Source: SAR116 cluster bacterium (GTDB taxonomy: Bacteria; Pseudomonadota; Alphaproteobacteria; Puniceispirillales; Marisalimonadaceae). Taken from it: DNA of 15,030 nucleotides. Below, one piece after another: positions 7,546 through 15,030 of this stretch (positions within the stretch are counted from its first letter, which is position 1; each line of letters begins with the position of its first letter). The stretch spans positions 3,483 to 18,512 of the forward strand of contig NZIY01000030.1 in assembly GCA_002691795.1 (NCBI GenBank), read 5' to 3'. A model generated the notes under the pieces. The model had not been told where the DNA came from. It saw nothing but the letters and a program-made list of their open reading frames with translations, and ran no database searches. Both the position numbers and the translations under genes were made by a program.

Positions 7546-8106
7546 ATGAAAAAAATTTTACATTTTGTTATTAAAGTAAAAATCATTTTTTTTCTTTTTT
7601 TAACGTATGCTAACTCCGAAACTTTTTATTATTCTGGGGGATGTTTTTGGTGTACAGAACAAGATTTTGAAGAGTTAAAAGGTGTAAAAGAAGTTATTAG
7701 TGGATTTACTGGAGGCACATCTCCAAACCCCAAATATTATCCTAACCAATGGGGAGACCATAGAGAGGCTGCAGAGGTTATATATAATCCAAAATTAGTC
7801 ACGTTTTCTGAATTAGTAAAGCATGTTTTTAAAACAGTTGATTATGAGGATTCTGAAGGACAATTCTGTGACAGAGGTCATTCGTATAGTCCAGCTATTT
7901 ATTATAAAAATGAAGTACAAAAAAAGATTATTAATAGTATGGCTCCAAAAACATCAAAGGTTGCTGTAGAAAAAGAAAGTAAATTCTATCCCGTAAGAGA
8001 AGAACATCAAGACTATTATAAAAAAAATTCTTTAAAATATTATCTTTATAAAACAGCTTGCGGAAGAGAAAGAAGATTGAAACAATTAAAAAACGTAAAT
8101 AATTAA
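7546..8106 (+). CDS. msrA: Peptide methionine sulfoxide reductase MsrA, exported
   Basis: MsrA reduces the S-form of methionine sulfoxide in oxidised proteins. The 186-residue protein opens with a basic start and hydrophobic stretch (residues 1-24, likely cut after YANS), so it should act in the periplasm. The catalytic motif is GGCFWCTE with Cys33; the extra Cys36 is a known variant of GCFWG. Further family marks are ISGFTGG (51-57), GQFCDRGHSYSPAIYY (105-120) and REEHQDYY (151-158). Cys108 and Cys172 are candidate resolving cysteines. It sits 3 bases after the photolyase gene and 2 bases before djlA, so it is an operon member. Electrons for a periplasmic MsrA would have to come from an exported thiol system not seen here. 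Confidence 0.9.
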   Translation: MKKILHFVIKVKIIFFLFLTYANSETFYYSGGCFWCTEQDFEELKGVKEVISGFTGGTSPNPKYYPNQWGDHREAAEVIYNPKLVTFSELVKHVFKTVDYEDSEGQFCDRGHSYSPAIYYKNEVQKKIINSMAPKTSKVAVEKESKFYPVREEHQDYYKKNSLKYYLYKTACGRERRLKQLKNVNN

Positions 8107-8108
8107 AT

Positions 8109-8831
8109 ATGTCTATTTGGGGAACATTAATTGGAGGTATGTTGGGTTTTTCCATTGGTGGACCAATAGGAGCTTTATTAGGGTCTTTTTTAGGCAGTAA
8201 ACTTTCTTCCCGAACATCAAAAAAACTAAACTTTCAAAATGAAAACTCTCAACAGATATTTGCTTTAGCTTTAATTATTCTATCGGCTAAAATTAGTAAG
8301 GCCGACGGGATTGTTACAAAAGATGAACTAATAGCTATAAAAGAAAAATTAAATATACCAGACAGTGAGATTGATAGCGTTTCAAAGGTTTTTAATGTAG
8401 CTAAACAAGATAATCTTGGTTTTGAACCATATGCTCAACAAATTAGTGAAATTTATTCAGAGAATAAAATAGCATTGATAGAAGTTTTGAACATTCTTTT
8501 ATATATTGCTGAAGCTGATGGTGAAGTAAGTGTTCCCGAATTAAAAATGATAAGAGAGATTGGATTTATTTTTAATCTTTCAATAGAAGAAGTTGACAGT
8601 TTATTTGAAACCAGAAAATCATCAGAAAAATTAAATCCTTACATTGTTTTAGGTGTTAAACAAACCGATGATATTAAACATATTCGTAAGAAATACATTG
8701 AATTGTCTAAAGTTCATCATCCTGATTTATTAATTAACAAAGGTGTACCAATAGAAGTTCTAGAAAAAAGCAAAGAAAAAATGAGAGCTATAAATAATGC
8801 TTGGGACCAAATAAAAAAAATTAAAAAATAA
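8109..8831 (+). CDS. djlA: DjlA-like co-chaperone: glycine-rich membrane segment, TerB domain, J domain
   Basis: J-domain proteins stimulate the ATPase of DnaK (Hsp70). The 240-residue protein has three parts. A glycine-zipper hydrophobic N-terminus (residues 3-30, LIGGMLGFSIGGPIGALLGSFLG) probably anchors it in the inner membrane. A TerB-type helical domain (about 47-165) has two acidic repeats, KADGIVTKDEL (64-74) and EADGEVSVPEL (135-145). A C-terminal J domain (175-240) has the essential HPD at 204-206 and begins NPYIVLGVKQTDD. This is the order of DjlA. It starts 2 bases after msrA without an obvious ribosome site, so translation is probably coupled. It is the last gene of the operon and converges on tesA. 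Confidence 0.88.
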   Translation: MSIWGTLIGGMLGFSIGGPIGALLGSFLGSKLSSRTSKKLNFQNENSQQIFALALIILSAKISKADGIVTKDELIAIKEKLNIPDSEIDSVSKVFNVAKQDNLGFEPYAQQISEIYSENKIALIEVLNILLYIAEADGEVSVPELKMIREIGFIFNLSIEEVDSLFETRKSSEKLNPYIVLGVKQTDDIKHIRKKYIELSKVHHPDLLINKGVPIEVLEKSKEKMRAINNAWDQIKKIKK

Positions 8832-8846
8832 TTTATTAATAAATTA
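8829..8846. repeat. 18-base perfect palindrome holding both convergent stop codons (possible weak bidirectional terminator)
   Basis: TAATTTATTAATAAATTA reads the same on both strands. Its two ends are the TAA stop codons of djlA (plus) and tesA (minus). It has no G or C, so an RNA hairpin would be weak. Perfect palindromes this long can arise by chance in AT-rich DNA, so a terminator role is only suggested by its position. Confidence 0.35.
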
Positions 8847-9455
8847 ATTTAAATTTGGAATTAATTTTGAAGTAATAGTATTAGAAATTATATCAACACC
8901 TTTTTCATTTGGATGAATTCCATCACTTAAATTTAACTCTGGATTTAAAGCCACATCTTTAAGTAAAAAAGGAATAAAAGGAAGATTAAATTTATTTGCC
9001 AAATTTGAAAAAATAGTATCAAAGTTATCTTTATATTTTTTTCCGTATGAAGTTGGAGCAATTATTCCTGCTAAAATAATTTTAATATTTTTTTTATTAA
9101 TTATTTTAATAATTTGTTCTAAGTTTTTAGATGTTTCTTTAGGTTTAATGCCTCTTAACATATCATTAGCACCTAAGCACAGAACAACGTGTGAGATGTT
9201 TTTTTCAGATAATGTCCACTTTATTCTATTTAATCCACCAAAGCTTGTTTCTCCAGGAACGCTTCCATTAATAATCTTATAATTATATCCTAATTTATTT
9301 ATTTGTTTAGATAATTTTATAGTTAAAGAATTTTTTTTATCTAATTTATAACCTGACATAAGACTATCGCCATATAATAAAATTTTCTCTAATGAAAATG
9401 CATTAAACGAAACTAGACAACATAAGATTAATGTAATAAAAAAATGTTTGAACAT
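8844..9455 (-). CDS. tesA: Secreted SGNH esterase/lysophospholipase, TesA family
   Basis: TesA-type enzymes are periplasmic hydrolases acting on thioesters, lysophospholipids and aryl esters. The 203-residue protein has a signal peptide (about 1-21, ending FNAFS). All four SGNH blocks are present: block I LLYGDSLMSG with nucleophile Ser31, block II Gly73/74 (SFGGL), block III GANDM with Asn97, and block V SDGIHPNEKG with Asp178 and His181. It is divergent from a YbbA-like ATPase and YbbP-like permease, the arrangement known from many proteobacteria including E. coli. Its ATG (9455-9453) overlaps the ATPase ATG (9454-9456) within one CATG, so the promoter of each gene must lie inside the other. 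The physiological substrate is not known. Confidence 0.9.
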   Translation of the reverse strand: MFKHFFITLILCCLVSFNAFSLEKILLYGDSLMSGYKLDKKNSLTIKLSKQINKLGYNYKIINGSVPGETSFGGLNRIKWTLSEKNISHVVLCLGANDMLRGIKPKETSKNLEQIIKIINKKNIKIILAGIIAPTSYGKKYKDNFDTIFSNLANKFNLPFIPFLLKDVALNPELNLSDGIHPNEKGVDIISNTITSKLIPNLN

Positions 9456-10122
9456 GAATAATCTTCTTGAAATAAAAAAACTTAATTTAATTTATAAGAT
9501 AAATAATAAGTCATTACAAATTCTTAAAAATATAAATTTATCACTTAAGCAAAAAGAGTCTATTTCAGTTGTAGGTGAAAGTGGGTCAGGTAAAACAAGT
9601 TTAATTATGTTAATTGCAGGAATGGAAAAATTTAATTCTGGTGATTTAATTTTTGATGGAATTAATTTAAAAAACTTAAATGAAGATCAATTGACAGACA
9701 TTAGAAAAAAAAATATTGGAATAATTTTTCAATCATTTTTTCTTTTACCTAACTTTACAGCATTAGAAAATGTAAATCTATCATTAGAAATTAATAATAT
9801 TAATAATGGAATACTTAAATCTAAAGATATCCTAGATAGAGTTGGGTTGAAAAATCGATTAAATCACTTTCCTAGTCAATTGTCAGGGGGAGAACAACAA
9901 AGAGTTGCTATCGCAAGATCTTTAGTTATGAAGCCAAAATTAATATTAGCAGATGAACCAACTGGAAATCTTGACAAAGTAAATTCACTTTTAATTTCAA
10001 ATATTTTATTCGATCTAGTAAACGATGAAGGATCAAGTCTTATTTTAGTAACACATGATACAAAAATTGCTAACAAGGCAAATAAAAAAGTTGAAATCAA
10101 TGATGGAAAAATTAGCGGATAA
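9454..10122 (+). CDS. ybbA: ABC transporter ATP-binding protein, YbbA/LolD type
   Basis: This is the ATPase of a type VII (MacB/LolCDE-like) ABC complex that does mechanical work on envelope substrates. Counting from ATG 9454 (222 residues) it shows Walker A GESGSGKT (41-48), Q-loop Gln93 in IFQSFFLLPN, signature LSGGEQQR (143-150), Walker B LILADEPTGNLD (163-174) and the switch His201. TTG 9448 is in frame two codons earlier but the ATG is preferred. The permease gene follows after 7 bases, and divergent tesA points to the Ybb system over LolD. The substrate of YbbAP in general is not firmly known to me. Confidence 0.9.
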   Translation: MNNLLEIKKLNLIYKINNKSLQILKNINLSLKQKESISVVGESGSGKTSLIMLIAGMEKFNSGDLIFDGINLKNLNEDQLTDIRKKNIGIIFQSFFLLPNFTALENVNLSLEINNINNGILKSKDILDRVGLKNRLNHFPSQLSGGEQQRVAIARSLVMKPKLILADEPTGNLDKVNSLLISNILFDLVNDEGSSLILVTHDTKIANKANKKVEINDGKISG

Positions 10123-10129
10123 TAAATAT

Positions 10130-12619
10130 ATGAAATACTTACTTTTATACGCTTTAAAAGATTTATTTAGAAGTAAGTTCAAATTGATAAGTATTTCAAT
10201 AACCCTTTTTTTAAGTTTATTCATTTATAGTACAATTTTAACACTCAATTCTAGCCTAAATAAAGAGTTATCAAATAATCAAAAGATACTTTTGGGAGGA
10301 GATTTAGAAATTGATTATAATAGAACTAAAGGTAATAAAAAATTAATAAATGAAGTAAAAAAAATATCTTATGTTACTGAAATAATTGAATTTAATTCAA
10401 TGGTTAATAAAGGGGAACATTCTATTTTTACTAGAATTAAAGCGATTGATAACTATTACCCTCTTTATGGTTCTGTTAAAACATATCCTCAAAATGCGTT
10501 TAACAAAATGAAGAAAAATATTAATTCAATCTTATTAAATAAGAATACATATGAAAATCTTAATTTAAAAATAGGTGATAATGTAAATATTCAAAATAAA
10601 CAATTAACAGTTGTCGGATTTTTAGAAAATATACCTGATATTGGAGGAGCTTTTGTTTTTGGTGATTATGCAATGATAAATAAAAATACTCTTCAAAAAT
10701 TTAAGTTACAATCATTAGGAAATCTAATGAATAATGAATTTAAGATTAAGTTCAAAAAAAACATTAAAGAAAAAAATGGTATTAAACGAGTAATTGAAAT
10801 TTTTAAAAAAGATAAAAATAGTAAGGTTAAATTACCTAAAAGTTCAGCAAGAGGTTTAAAATTAATAATTAATAATTTTACACAATTTTTGTCATTATTA
10901 TCTATAAGTGCTTTACTCATTGCATCAGTAGGATTGGCAAATTCACTTTTATCTTATTTAAATGATAAGTCTACTCAAATTGCTATAAAAAAAGCTATTG
11001 GTATAAGTAATTCTAAAATTAAATTAATTTATTATTCACAATTACTTATTTTATTAATAATTTTATCAATTTTATCATATATATCTGGGTTATTAATTAT
11101 ACCAATATTAAACACGTACTTAATAAATTTTTATAATATTCAACTTCCTTTTCATTTTTCGTTGGTTACATATTTTAATGTTTTTACAATAGGTTTTGTT
11201 GTATTTGTTATTTTTTCTATCCCAACACTTAATTCAATTAATAGAGTCAAAGGAAATATTTTACTTAAAAATATTAAAACTAATTTGATGTTTTATTTTA
11301 CAAAAAAATCTATATTTTTTATGTTTTCAATTTTTACAATCTTTATTTTATTTATATCTTTTTCATCATTTAGACCATTATATAGTTTATTTTATTTCTT
11401 TAGTTTTTTTATTTGTATTTTTGCGTTTTATTTAATTTTTATATTTATTCTCCGTCTTCTAAAATATATCAAAGCCGATAATTTTTTATCGATTAAATTT
11501 GCTTTAAAGGATATTTCAAAATTTAAAAATATATCTTTAATTGTTTTAGTTACTCTTGGTTTGGGGTCAACATTACTTTTATCTTTAGGTTTAATTGGTT
11601 TTAATTTAAAAAAAGAAATTTCAAAATCTATTCCAAAAATTGCACCAGATTATTTTTTTGTTGGGATACAAAAGAATCAAGAATTAAATTTTGTTAATTT
11701 TATAAAAAGTAAAGACCCATTATCTTCTATAAACATAATGCCAATGATGTCTGTTAAATTAATCAAAATTAATAATGTTGATCCATTAAATTATATTGAC
11801 CAATTTAATGAGAGCTATTGGTTTATAAATAATGACCGGAGAGTCTCATGGTCTAAATTACCGTCTAAGAATAATATTATTGAATCAGGTGAATGGTGGG
11901 ATGATAAAACTGAAGAATTATTAATATCATTGGATAGTAAAATTGCAAAAGATTTAAATATCAAACTTTATGACAAATTCACATTACTAATCTCTGGTCG
12001 TGAAATTGAAGGTAAGGTTATAAATTTTAGAAAGGTTAATTATCAAGATCTTAACATTAATTTTGCTATGTTAATAAATCCAAAATTTGCAAAAAATTTA
12101 CCAAGTGAGATTTTAGCTACTGTAAAATTTATGAAAAAAATTAATAATTTAAATTTATCTAATGAGTTTCCAAACATATCTTTTATAGAAGTAAGAAACT
12201 ATCTTCAAAAAATATCAGATATACTAAACAAAATTTATCTATCAATCTCTTTAGTTTCTTTAGTTGTAATATTTATTGGTTTTTTTGTAATTTTAAGTGC
12301 AATTGTTGCTCAAGGTAAAAGTAAAATATTTCAAAATTTAGTATATAAAATTATTGGATTAAATAAAATGAAAATTATTAAAGCATCTATATTAGAATTT
12401 TTAATTCTTTACGGTATTACAATTACATTTTCAATATTATTTTCTATAATAATTTCTAAATTTGTTGTTGAAGAATTTTTTAAATCATCTTGGGAATTTG
12501 ATTTTATTACTCTTTTTAGTATTATATTTTTTATTATCTTCTTAAATCTACTTTTAATTTTTTATACAAACTTAAAGTATTTATCACCAAAAATTTATCC
12601 TTTAATTAGAAATGAATAA
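10130..12619 (+). CDS. ybbP: ABC transporter permease, YbbP type (two FtsX/MacB-like halves)
   Basis: The protein is the membrane partner of the preceding ATPase. From ATG 10130 it has 829 residues, similar to YbbP proteins of about 800. The first half has an N-terminal membrane helix (about 17-37), a periplasmic domain starting NQKILLGGDLEID, and three helices around 248-272, 300-325 and 345-367. The linker then has two more helices (388-408, 417-445). The second half repeats the plan with helix ~465-487, a periplasmic domain, and three helices (706-726, 750-775, 790-812). This ten-helix double FtsX architecture separates it from single-half LolC/E. The frame is open upstream to 10055 but that part overlaps ybbA; MKYLLLYALKDLFRSKFKL is the usual beginning. 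Base use is extremely T-rich, as expected for a membrane protein in this genome. Confidence 0.9.
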   Translation: MKYLLLYALKDLFRSKFKLISISITLFLSLFIYSTILTLNSSLNKELSNNQKILLGGDLEIDYNRTKGNKKLINEVKKISYVTEIIEFNSMVNKGEHSIFTRIKAIDNYYPLYGSVKTYPQNAFNKMKKNINSILLNKNTYENLNLKIGDNVNIQNKQLTVVGFLENIPDIGGAFVFGDYAMINKNTLQKFKLQSLGNLMNNEFKIKFKKNIKEKNGIKRVIEIFKKDKNSKVKLPKSSARGLKLIINNFTQFLSLLSISALLIASVGLANSLLSYLNDKSTQIAIKKAIGISNSKIKLIYYSQLLILLIILSILSYISGLLIIPILNTYLINFYNIQLPFHFSLVTYFNVFTIGFVVFVIFSIPTLNSINRVKGNILLKNIKTNLMFYFTKKSIFFMFSIFTIFILFISFSSFRPLYSLFYFFSFFICIFAFYLIFIFILRLLKYIKADNFLSIKFALKDISKFKNISLIVLVTLGLGSTLLLSLGLIGFNLKKEISKSIPKIAPDYFFVGIQKNQELNFVNFIKSKDPLSSINIMPMMSVKLIKINNVDPLNYIDQFNESYWFINNDRRVSWSKLPSKNNIIESGEWWDDKTEELLISLDSKIAKDLNIKLYDKFTLLISGREIEGKVINFRKVNYQDLNINFAMLINPKFAKNLPSEILATVKFMKKINNLNLSNEFPNISFIEVRNYLQKISDILNKIYLSISLVSLVVIFIGFFVILSAIVAQGKSKIFQNLVYKIIGLNKMKIIKASILEFLILYGITITFSILFSIIISKFVVEEFFKSSWEFDFITLFSIIFFIIFLNLLLIFYTNLKYLSPKIYPLIRNE

Positions 12620-12642
12620 AGTGTATCTTTTTTAAATTGAAC

Positions 12643-12647
12643 AGGAG
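12643..12647 (+). promoter_or_regulatory. Strong ribosome binding site of the 107-residue secreted protein
   Basis: AGGAG lies 5 bases before ATG 12653. It is one of the best Shine-Dalgarno matches in the window, where most genes have none, and it supports this small gene as real. Confidence 0.6.
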
Positions 12648-12652
12648 TTAGC

Positions 12653-12976
12653 ATGTTAAGATTTATTTTTGTATTAGCCATGATTTTTTGTATTTCAACA
12701 ATATCTTACAGTAAAGTATTTGATAAAAAAAAATGTGATGAAGTTTTAAAAAAATACGATGTAAGTTATCAATCATGGAATAATATTTTGAATAAACTTA
12801 TGTCTGAAAGAAAAAAAATTGAAGATAAAAAAAAAGCTAATATAGAAAATAATGAGACTATAAAAAAATTAAATACCAATATTAATAGACTCTATAATGA
12901 GTTTGGGAGTGCCATGAGAGTTCATGAAATTCGTATGAATACCTTTGCTAATTCTTATAATGCGTTTTGTAAATAA
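12653..12976 (+). CDS. Small secreted protein of unknown function
   Basis: I do not recognise this 107-residue protein. It begins with a signal peptide (residues 1-20, ending ISYSK). The mature part is highly charged, Lys/Asn/Glu-rich and likely mostly helical, with a possible short coiled coil around 44-82. Its only two cysteines in the mature part, Cys28 near the start and Cys106 next to the end, could tie the two ends together by a disulfide in the periplasm. It lies 33 bases after ybbP on the same strand and has its own strong ribosome site, so it may be co-transcribed with that operon. A link with the YbbAP complex is only a guess from position. Confidence 0.7.
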   Translation: MLRFIFVLAMIFCISTISYSKVFDKKKCDEVLKKYDVSYQSWNNILNKLMSERKKIEDKKKANIENNETIKKLNTNINRLYNEFGSAMRVHEIRMNTFANSYNAFCK

Positions 12977-13008
12977 TTTGCTTTATTATAAAAAAATAAC
13001 TACTAAAG

Positions 13009-13036
13009 TTGACATTAGAATACTTCGTTCATAACT
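13009..13036 (+). promoter_or_regulatory. Candidate promoter for the DUF3108-DMT gene pair
   Basis: A perfect TTGACA lies at 13009-13014 in the 91-base gap. A -10-like CATAAC or ATAACT follows at about 13030-13036 with a 15-16 base spacer. The -10 is poor. The gap is the longest before a plus-strand gene, which fits a promoter here. No other structure is evident in the gap. Confidence 0.3.
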
Positions 13037-13067
13037 AGATTACAAAACAGTCCGTATTATTATAAAT

Positions 13068-13847
13068 ATGTTAATTAAATACATTACATTTCTAATATTT
13101 TTTATTTTTCCATCATCATTATTATCTGAAATTAATATAGATAGATATATGTATTCTATTCAATATTCAAATGTATCAATAGCAAAAATTACTGTTACGG
13201 TTAGTAATGAAAAAAACCAAATCTCATATTCAGCAGAAGCTTTATCTGATGGTTTAGTTGATCAATTCAATAGCTTTAAAAGTAAACTTGAAGGAAAAAT
13301 GTATAAAAAATTAAATGAATATTTTCCTATAAATTATAATGTGATTTCCACGTACAAAGGTATAACCAGAAAATCAAAGGTAACATGGAATAATCAAATT
13401 AATGACTTGACTATAAATGTTACCCCTGAGCAGGATTTTAAAAAAGTTAAAAAAATACCAAAAATCAGTATAATTAATGTTGTAGATCCTTTTACAGCTT
13501 TAATCAATATGATTGATAATTTAAAAATAAATAATTCTTGTACAAATTCATTTAGAATTTTTGACGGTAGAAGAAGATATGATCTTGAAACAATTGAATT
13601 GAAAAGATCGTACATAGAGAAAGACAGACCTAAAACTTATGAAGGTAAAGTAATTATTTGTGGATTAAGATTTTTTCCAATTGGAGGGCATTATATAGAT
13701 TCTAAATGGGCTCCAGGAGATGATAAATTTTCTGATATAAAATTGTATTTTGGTTTTAATAATCAAAAAATTTTTCCTGTAAAATTAGAAGTTGAAAGAT
13801 GGTTTGGTAAGATAATTTCTAGAATTATGTTACTTAATAATTTATGA
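13068..13847 (+). CDS. Periplasmic DUF3108-family protein
   Basis: Function is unknown. The 259-residue protein has a signal peptide (residues 1-20, ending SSLLS). The rest is rich in beta-strand patterns, starting with YMYSIQYSNVSIAKITVTV. Marks I associate with alphaproteobacterial DUF3108 proteins are VDPFTALINM (143-152), the NSCTNSFRIFDGRRRYDLE stretch, and YEGKVIICGLRFFPIGGH, with two conserved-looking cysteines, one in each of the last two. Such proteins are thought to sit in the periplasm or near the outer membrane; the family assignment is from memory of its pattern. It has no clear ribosome site and its stop overlaps the next start (ATGA), so the two genes are coupled. Confidence 0.72.
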   Translation: MLIKYITFLIFFIFPSSLLSEINIDRYMYSIQYSNVSIAKITVTVSNEKNQISYSAEALSDGLVDQFNSFKSKLEGKMYKKLNEYFPINYNVISTYKGITRKSKVTWNNQINDLTINVTPEQDFKKVKKIPKISIINVVDPFTALINMIDNLKINNSCTNSFRIFDGRRRYDLETIELKRSYIEKDRPKTYEGKVIICGLRFFPIGGHYIDSKWAPGDDKFSDIKLYFGFNNQKIFPVKLEVERWFGKIISRIMLLNNL

Positions 13848-14794
13848 TTAATTTTAACAAAAACTTAAATGACCCTAATTTTATGTCTTTAAGTTATTTG
13901 TTAATTGGAATTTTTATTTTATCTTATCAGGATGCATTAATAAAATTAATTGCTGATAATACAACATTTTGGCAATTGCAATTAATAAGATCTTTTTTTA
14001 ATATTATTTTTCTAATTATAATTGTAATTTATTTAAAGAATATAAAATTATTATTTCCTAAAAATTGGAAACCAGTTTTATTAAGAGGAATTATGATGGT
14101 TTTATGCATGTTTTGTTTTTTTTCTGCATCTCCTATTTTAACTTTATCTCAGATGGCTGCCGGATTATATACTTTTCCTATTTTTGTAACAATTATGTCT
14201 ATATTTATTTCGAAAGAAATGGTTGGAAAATATAGATTTGTAGCATTATTAATAGGTCTTATTGGAAGTTTATTTATATTGCAACCATGGGAAGACACAT
14301 TTAACATGTATCAATTCTTTCCGATATTAGCTGGATTTTTTTATGCATGTAATATCATTTTAATACGTAAACATTGTAGAAATGAAAGTCCTATTTCATT
14401 AACTTTTATTGTAGGGATACTTTTTTTTGTATCTGGTCTGTTAGGTGTTTTTTTCTTTGAATTTGTATTTAATTTTAATCAAAATCCTAATTTAAATTTT
14501 ATACTACAAGGATGGGTGGATTTATTTTTTACTACATTTTTATTAATTATATTTTGTTCAATTTTAAATATTTTTGGTAATATGTCACTAGCTAAGGCAT
14601 ATCAAAATGCTGATAGTAGTTGGTTAGCTCCATTAGATTATTTTTATTTAGTTTTTGCATGTTTTTGGAGTAAGGTAGTGTTTGATGTTTGGCCAGAGAA
14701 TTATGATATAGTTGGGGTATTTTTAATTACAATATCAGGTTTAATTATAGCTTACAGAGAAAAAGCGAACAACATGAATTATTTAAATGAATGA
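13844..14794 (+). CDS. DMT superfamily transporter (EamA domain)
   Basis: This is a 316-residue inner-membrane protein with about ten hydrophobic helices, arranged as two EamA repeats of five. The first repeat starts SYLLIGIFILSYQDALIKLIA and includes QLQLIRSFFN and LRGIMMVLCMFCFFSASPILTLSQMAAG. The second begins near FFPILAGFFYACNIILIRKH and ends GVFLITISGLIIAYRE. Proteins of this type export amino acids, nucleobases or other small metabolites; the substrate cannot be told. Its ATG overlaps the stop of the DUF3108 gene by four bases (ATGA), and its own 3' end overlaps the next gene by 8 bases, so all three are probably one transcript. Confidence 0.88.
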   Translation: MINFNKNLNDPNFMSLSYLLIGIFILSYQDALIKLIADNTTFWQLQLIRSFFNIIFLIIIVIYLKNIKLLFPKNWKPVLLRGIMMVLCMFCFFSASPILTLSQMAAGLYTFPIFVTIMSIFISKEMVGKYRFVALLIGLIGSLFILQPWEDTFNMYQFFPILAGFFYACNIILIRKHCRNESPISLTFIVGILFFVSGLLGVFFFEFVFNFNQNPNLNFILQGWVDLFFTTFLLIIFCSILNIFGNMSLAKAYQNADSSWLAPLDYFYLVFACFWSKVVFDVWPENYDIVGVFLITISGLIIAYREKANNMNYLNE

Positions 14795-15030
14795 TTATAT
14801 AACAAATGAAATAAATTACAGTGATCAATTATTTGATAAAAATGATAAATTATTTAAGAAGTATTTATTTAAATCAAATCTATATGCTGAATATGGATGT
14901 GGTCAGTCAACCCATTGGGTTCTGAAAAATACTTATGCTAAAATTTTATCAGTTGATACATCATTAGATTGGGTAGATAGAATTAAAAAATTAAATGTTT
15001 ATGATTCTAACAGAATAAAGTTAAAACATG
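14787..15030 (+). CDS. Probable SAM-dependent methyltransferase-like protein, 5' part (cut by window edge)
   Basis: Only the first 81 residues are present. The frame starts at ATG 14787, inside the end of the DMT transporter gene, and runs open to the window end. Residues 33-45 read LYAEYGCGQSTHW, followed by ILSVDTSLDWVDRI about ten residues later. This resembles motif I (E-x-G-x-G-x-ST) and the motif II acidic strand of class I methyltransferase-like folds often seen near surface polysaccharide genes. The nearby ATG at 14791 is in another frame and stops at once. The catalytic part is outside the window, so the family call is tentative. Confidence 0.6.
   Translation, partial: MNDYITNEINYSDQLFDKNDKLFKKYLFKSNLYAEYGCGQSTHWVLKNTYAKILSVDTSLDWVDRIKKLNVYDSNRIKLKH

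Noticed and set aside
7931..8155. Minus-strand open frame of 74 codons across msrA and djlA
   Set aside because: It is antisense to two well-supported genes and its product looks like low-complexity translation of AT-rich DNA.
9876..10100. Minus-strand open frame within ybbA
   Set aside because: It is antisense to the conserved signature and Walker B region, whose codons explain the openness.
10055..10129. N-terminal extension of the permease by 25 residues
   Set aside because: It lies in the 3' end of ybbA, and the permease homology begins at the ATG at 10130.
10693..10920. Minus-strand open frame within ybbP
   Set aside because: It is antisense to the permease, with no ribosome site or recognisable product.
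12970..13000. Hairpin after the small secreted gene as a terminator
   Set aside because: Only a 5-base AT stem (ATAAT/ATTAT) can be drawn, and the following run is A and not T on the plus strand.
13394..13615. Minus-strand open frame within the DUF3108 gene
   Set aside because: It is a hydrophobic antisense translation with no supporting signals.

Overview
The window is very AT-rich (roughly three quarters A+T by eye) and densely packed. Most gene junctions are a few bases or overlap (TAATG, ATGA). No stretch longer than 100 bases lacks a gene. The order recG (divergent) / sdhE / mfd is a typical alphaproteobacterial arrangement. With the small proteins, the AT bias and the compact layout it suggests a streamlined, free-living, probably marine alphaproteobacterium such as the SAR11/HIMB59-type lineages. 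This assignment is inference. I see no rRNA, tRNA, CRISPR array, insertion sequence or prophage gene.

Bases 1-4111 carry DNA repair and respiration genes. The 5' part of recG lies on the minus strand, then sdhE and the transcription-repair coupling factor mfd on the plus strand. mfd is broken into two frames at 2540 by what looks like the loss of one A from an AAAA run just before Walker A. Bases 4108-4841 form a minus-strand pair, glyoxalase I (gloA) followed by a small lipoprotein, which ends 4 bases inside the end of mfd.

Bases 4919-8831 form a tight plus-strand operon. It encodes a D-threonine-aldolase-family PLP enzyme, a photolyase of the bacterial (6-4)/FeS-BCP type that has lost its iron-sulfur cysteines, an exported methionine sulfoxide reductase (MsrA), and a TerB/J-domain co-chaperone (DjlA-like). 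The theme of the last three is light and oxidative damage plus protein quality control.

Bases 8844-12619 hold the known neighbourhood tesA / ybbA / ybbP. A secreted SGNH esterase is divergent from an ABC ATPase and its FtsX-type permease, and the two divergent start codons overlap within one CATG. Bases 12653-15030 hold an unrecognised secreted small protein, a DUF3108-type periplasmic protein coupled to a DMT (EamA) transporter, and the start of a probable methyltransferase-like gene cut by the window edge.

Nothing here amounts to a clear new multi-gene system. The best items for a second look are the split mfd, the cluster-less photolyase, and the unassigned secreted proteins.
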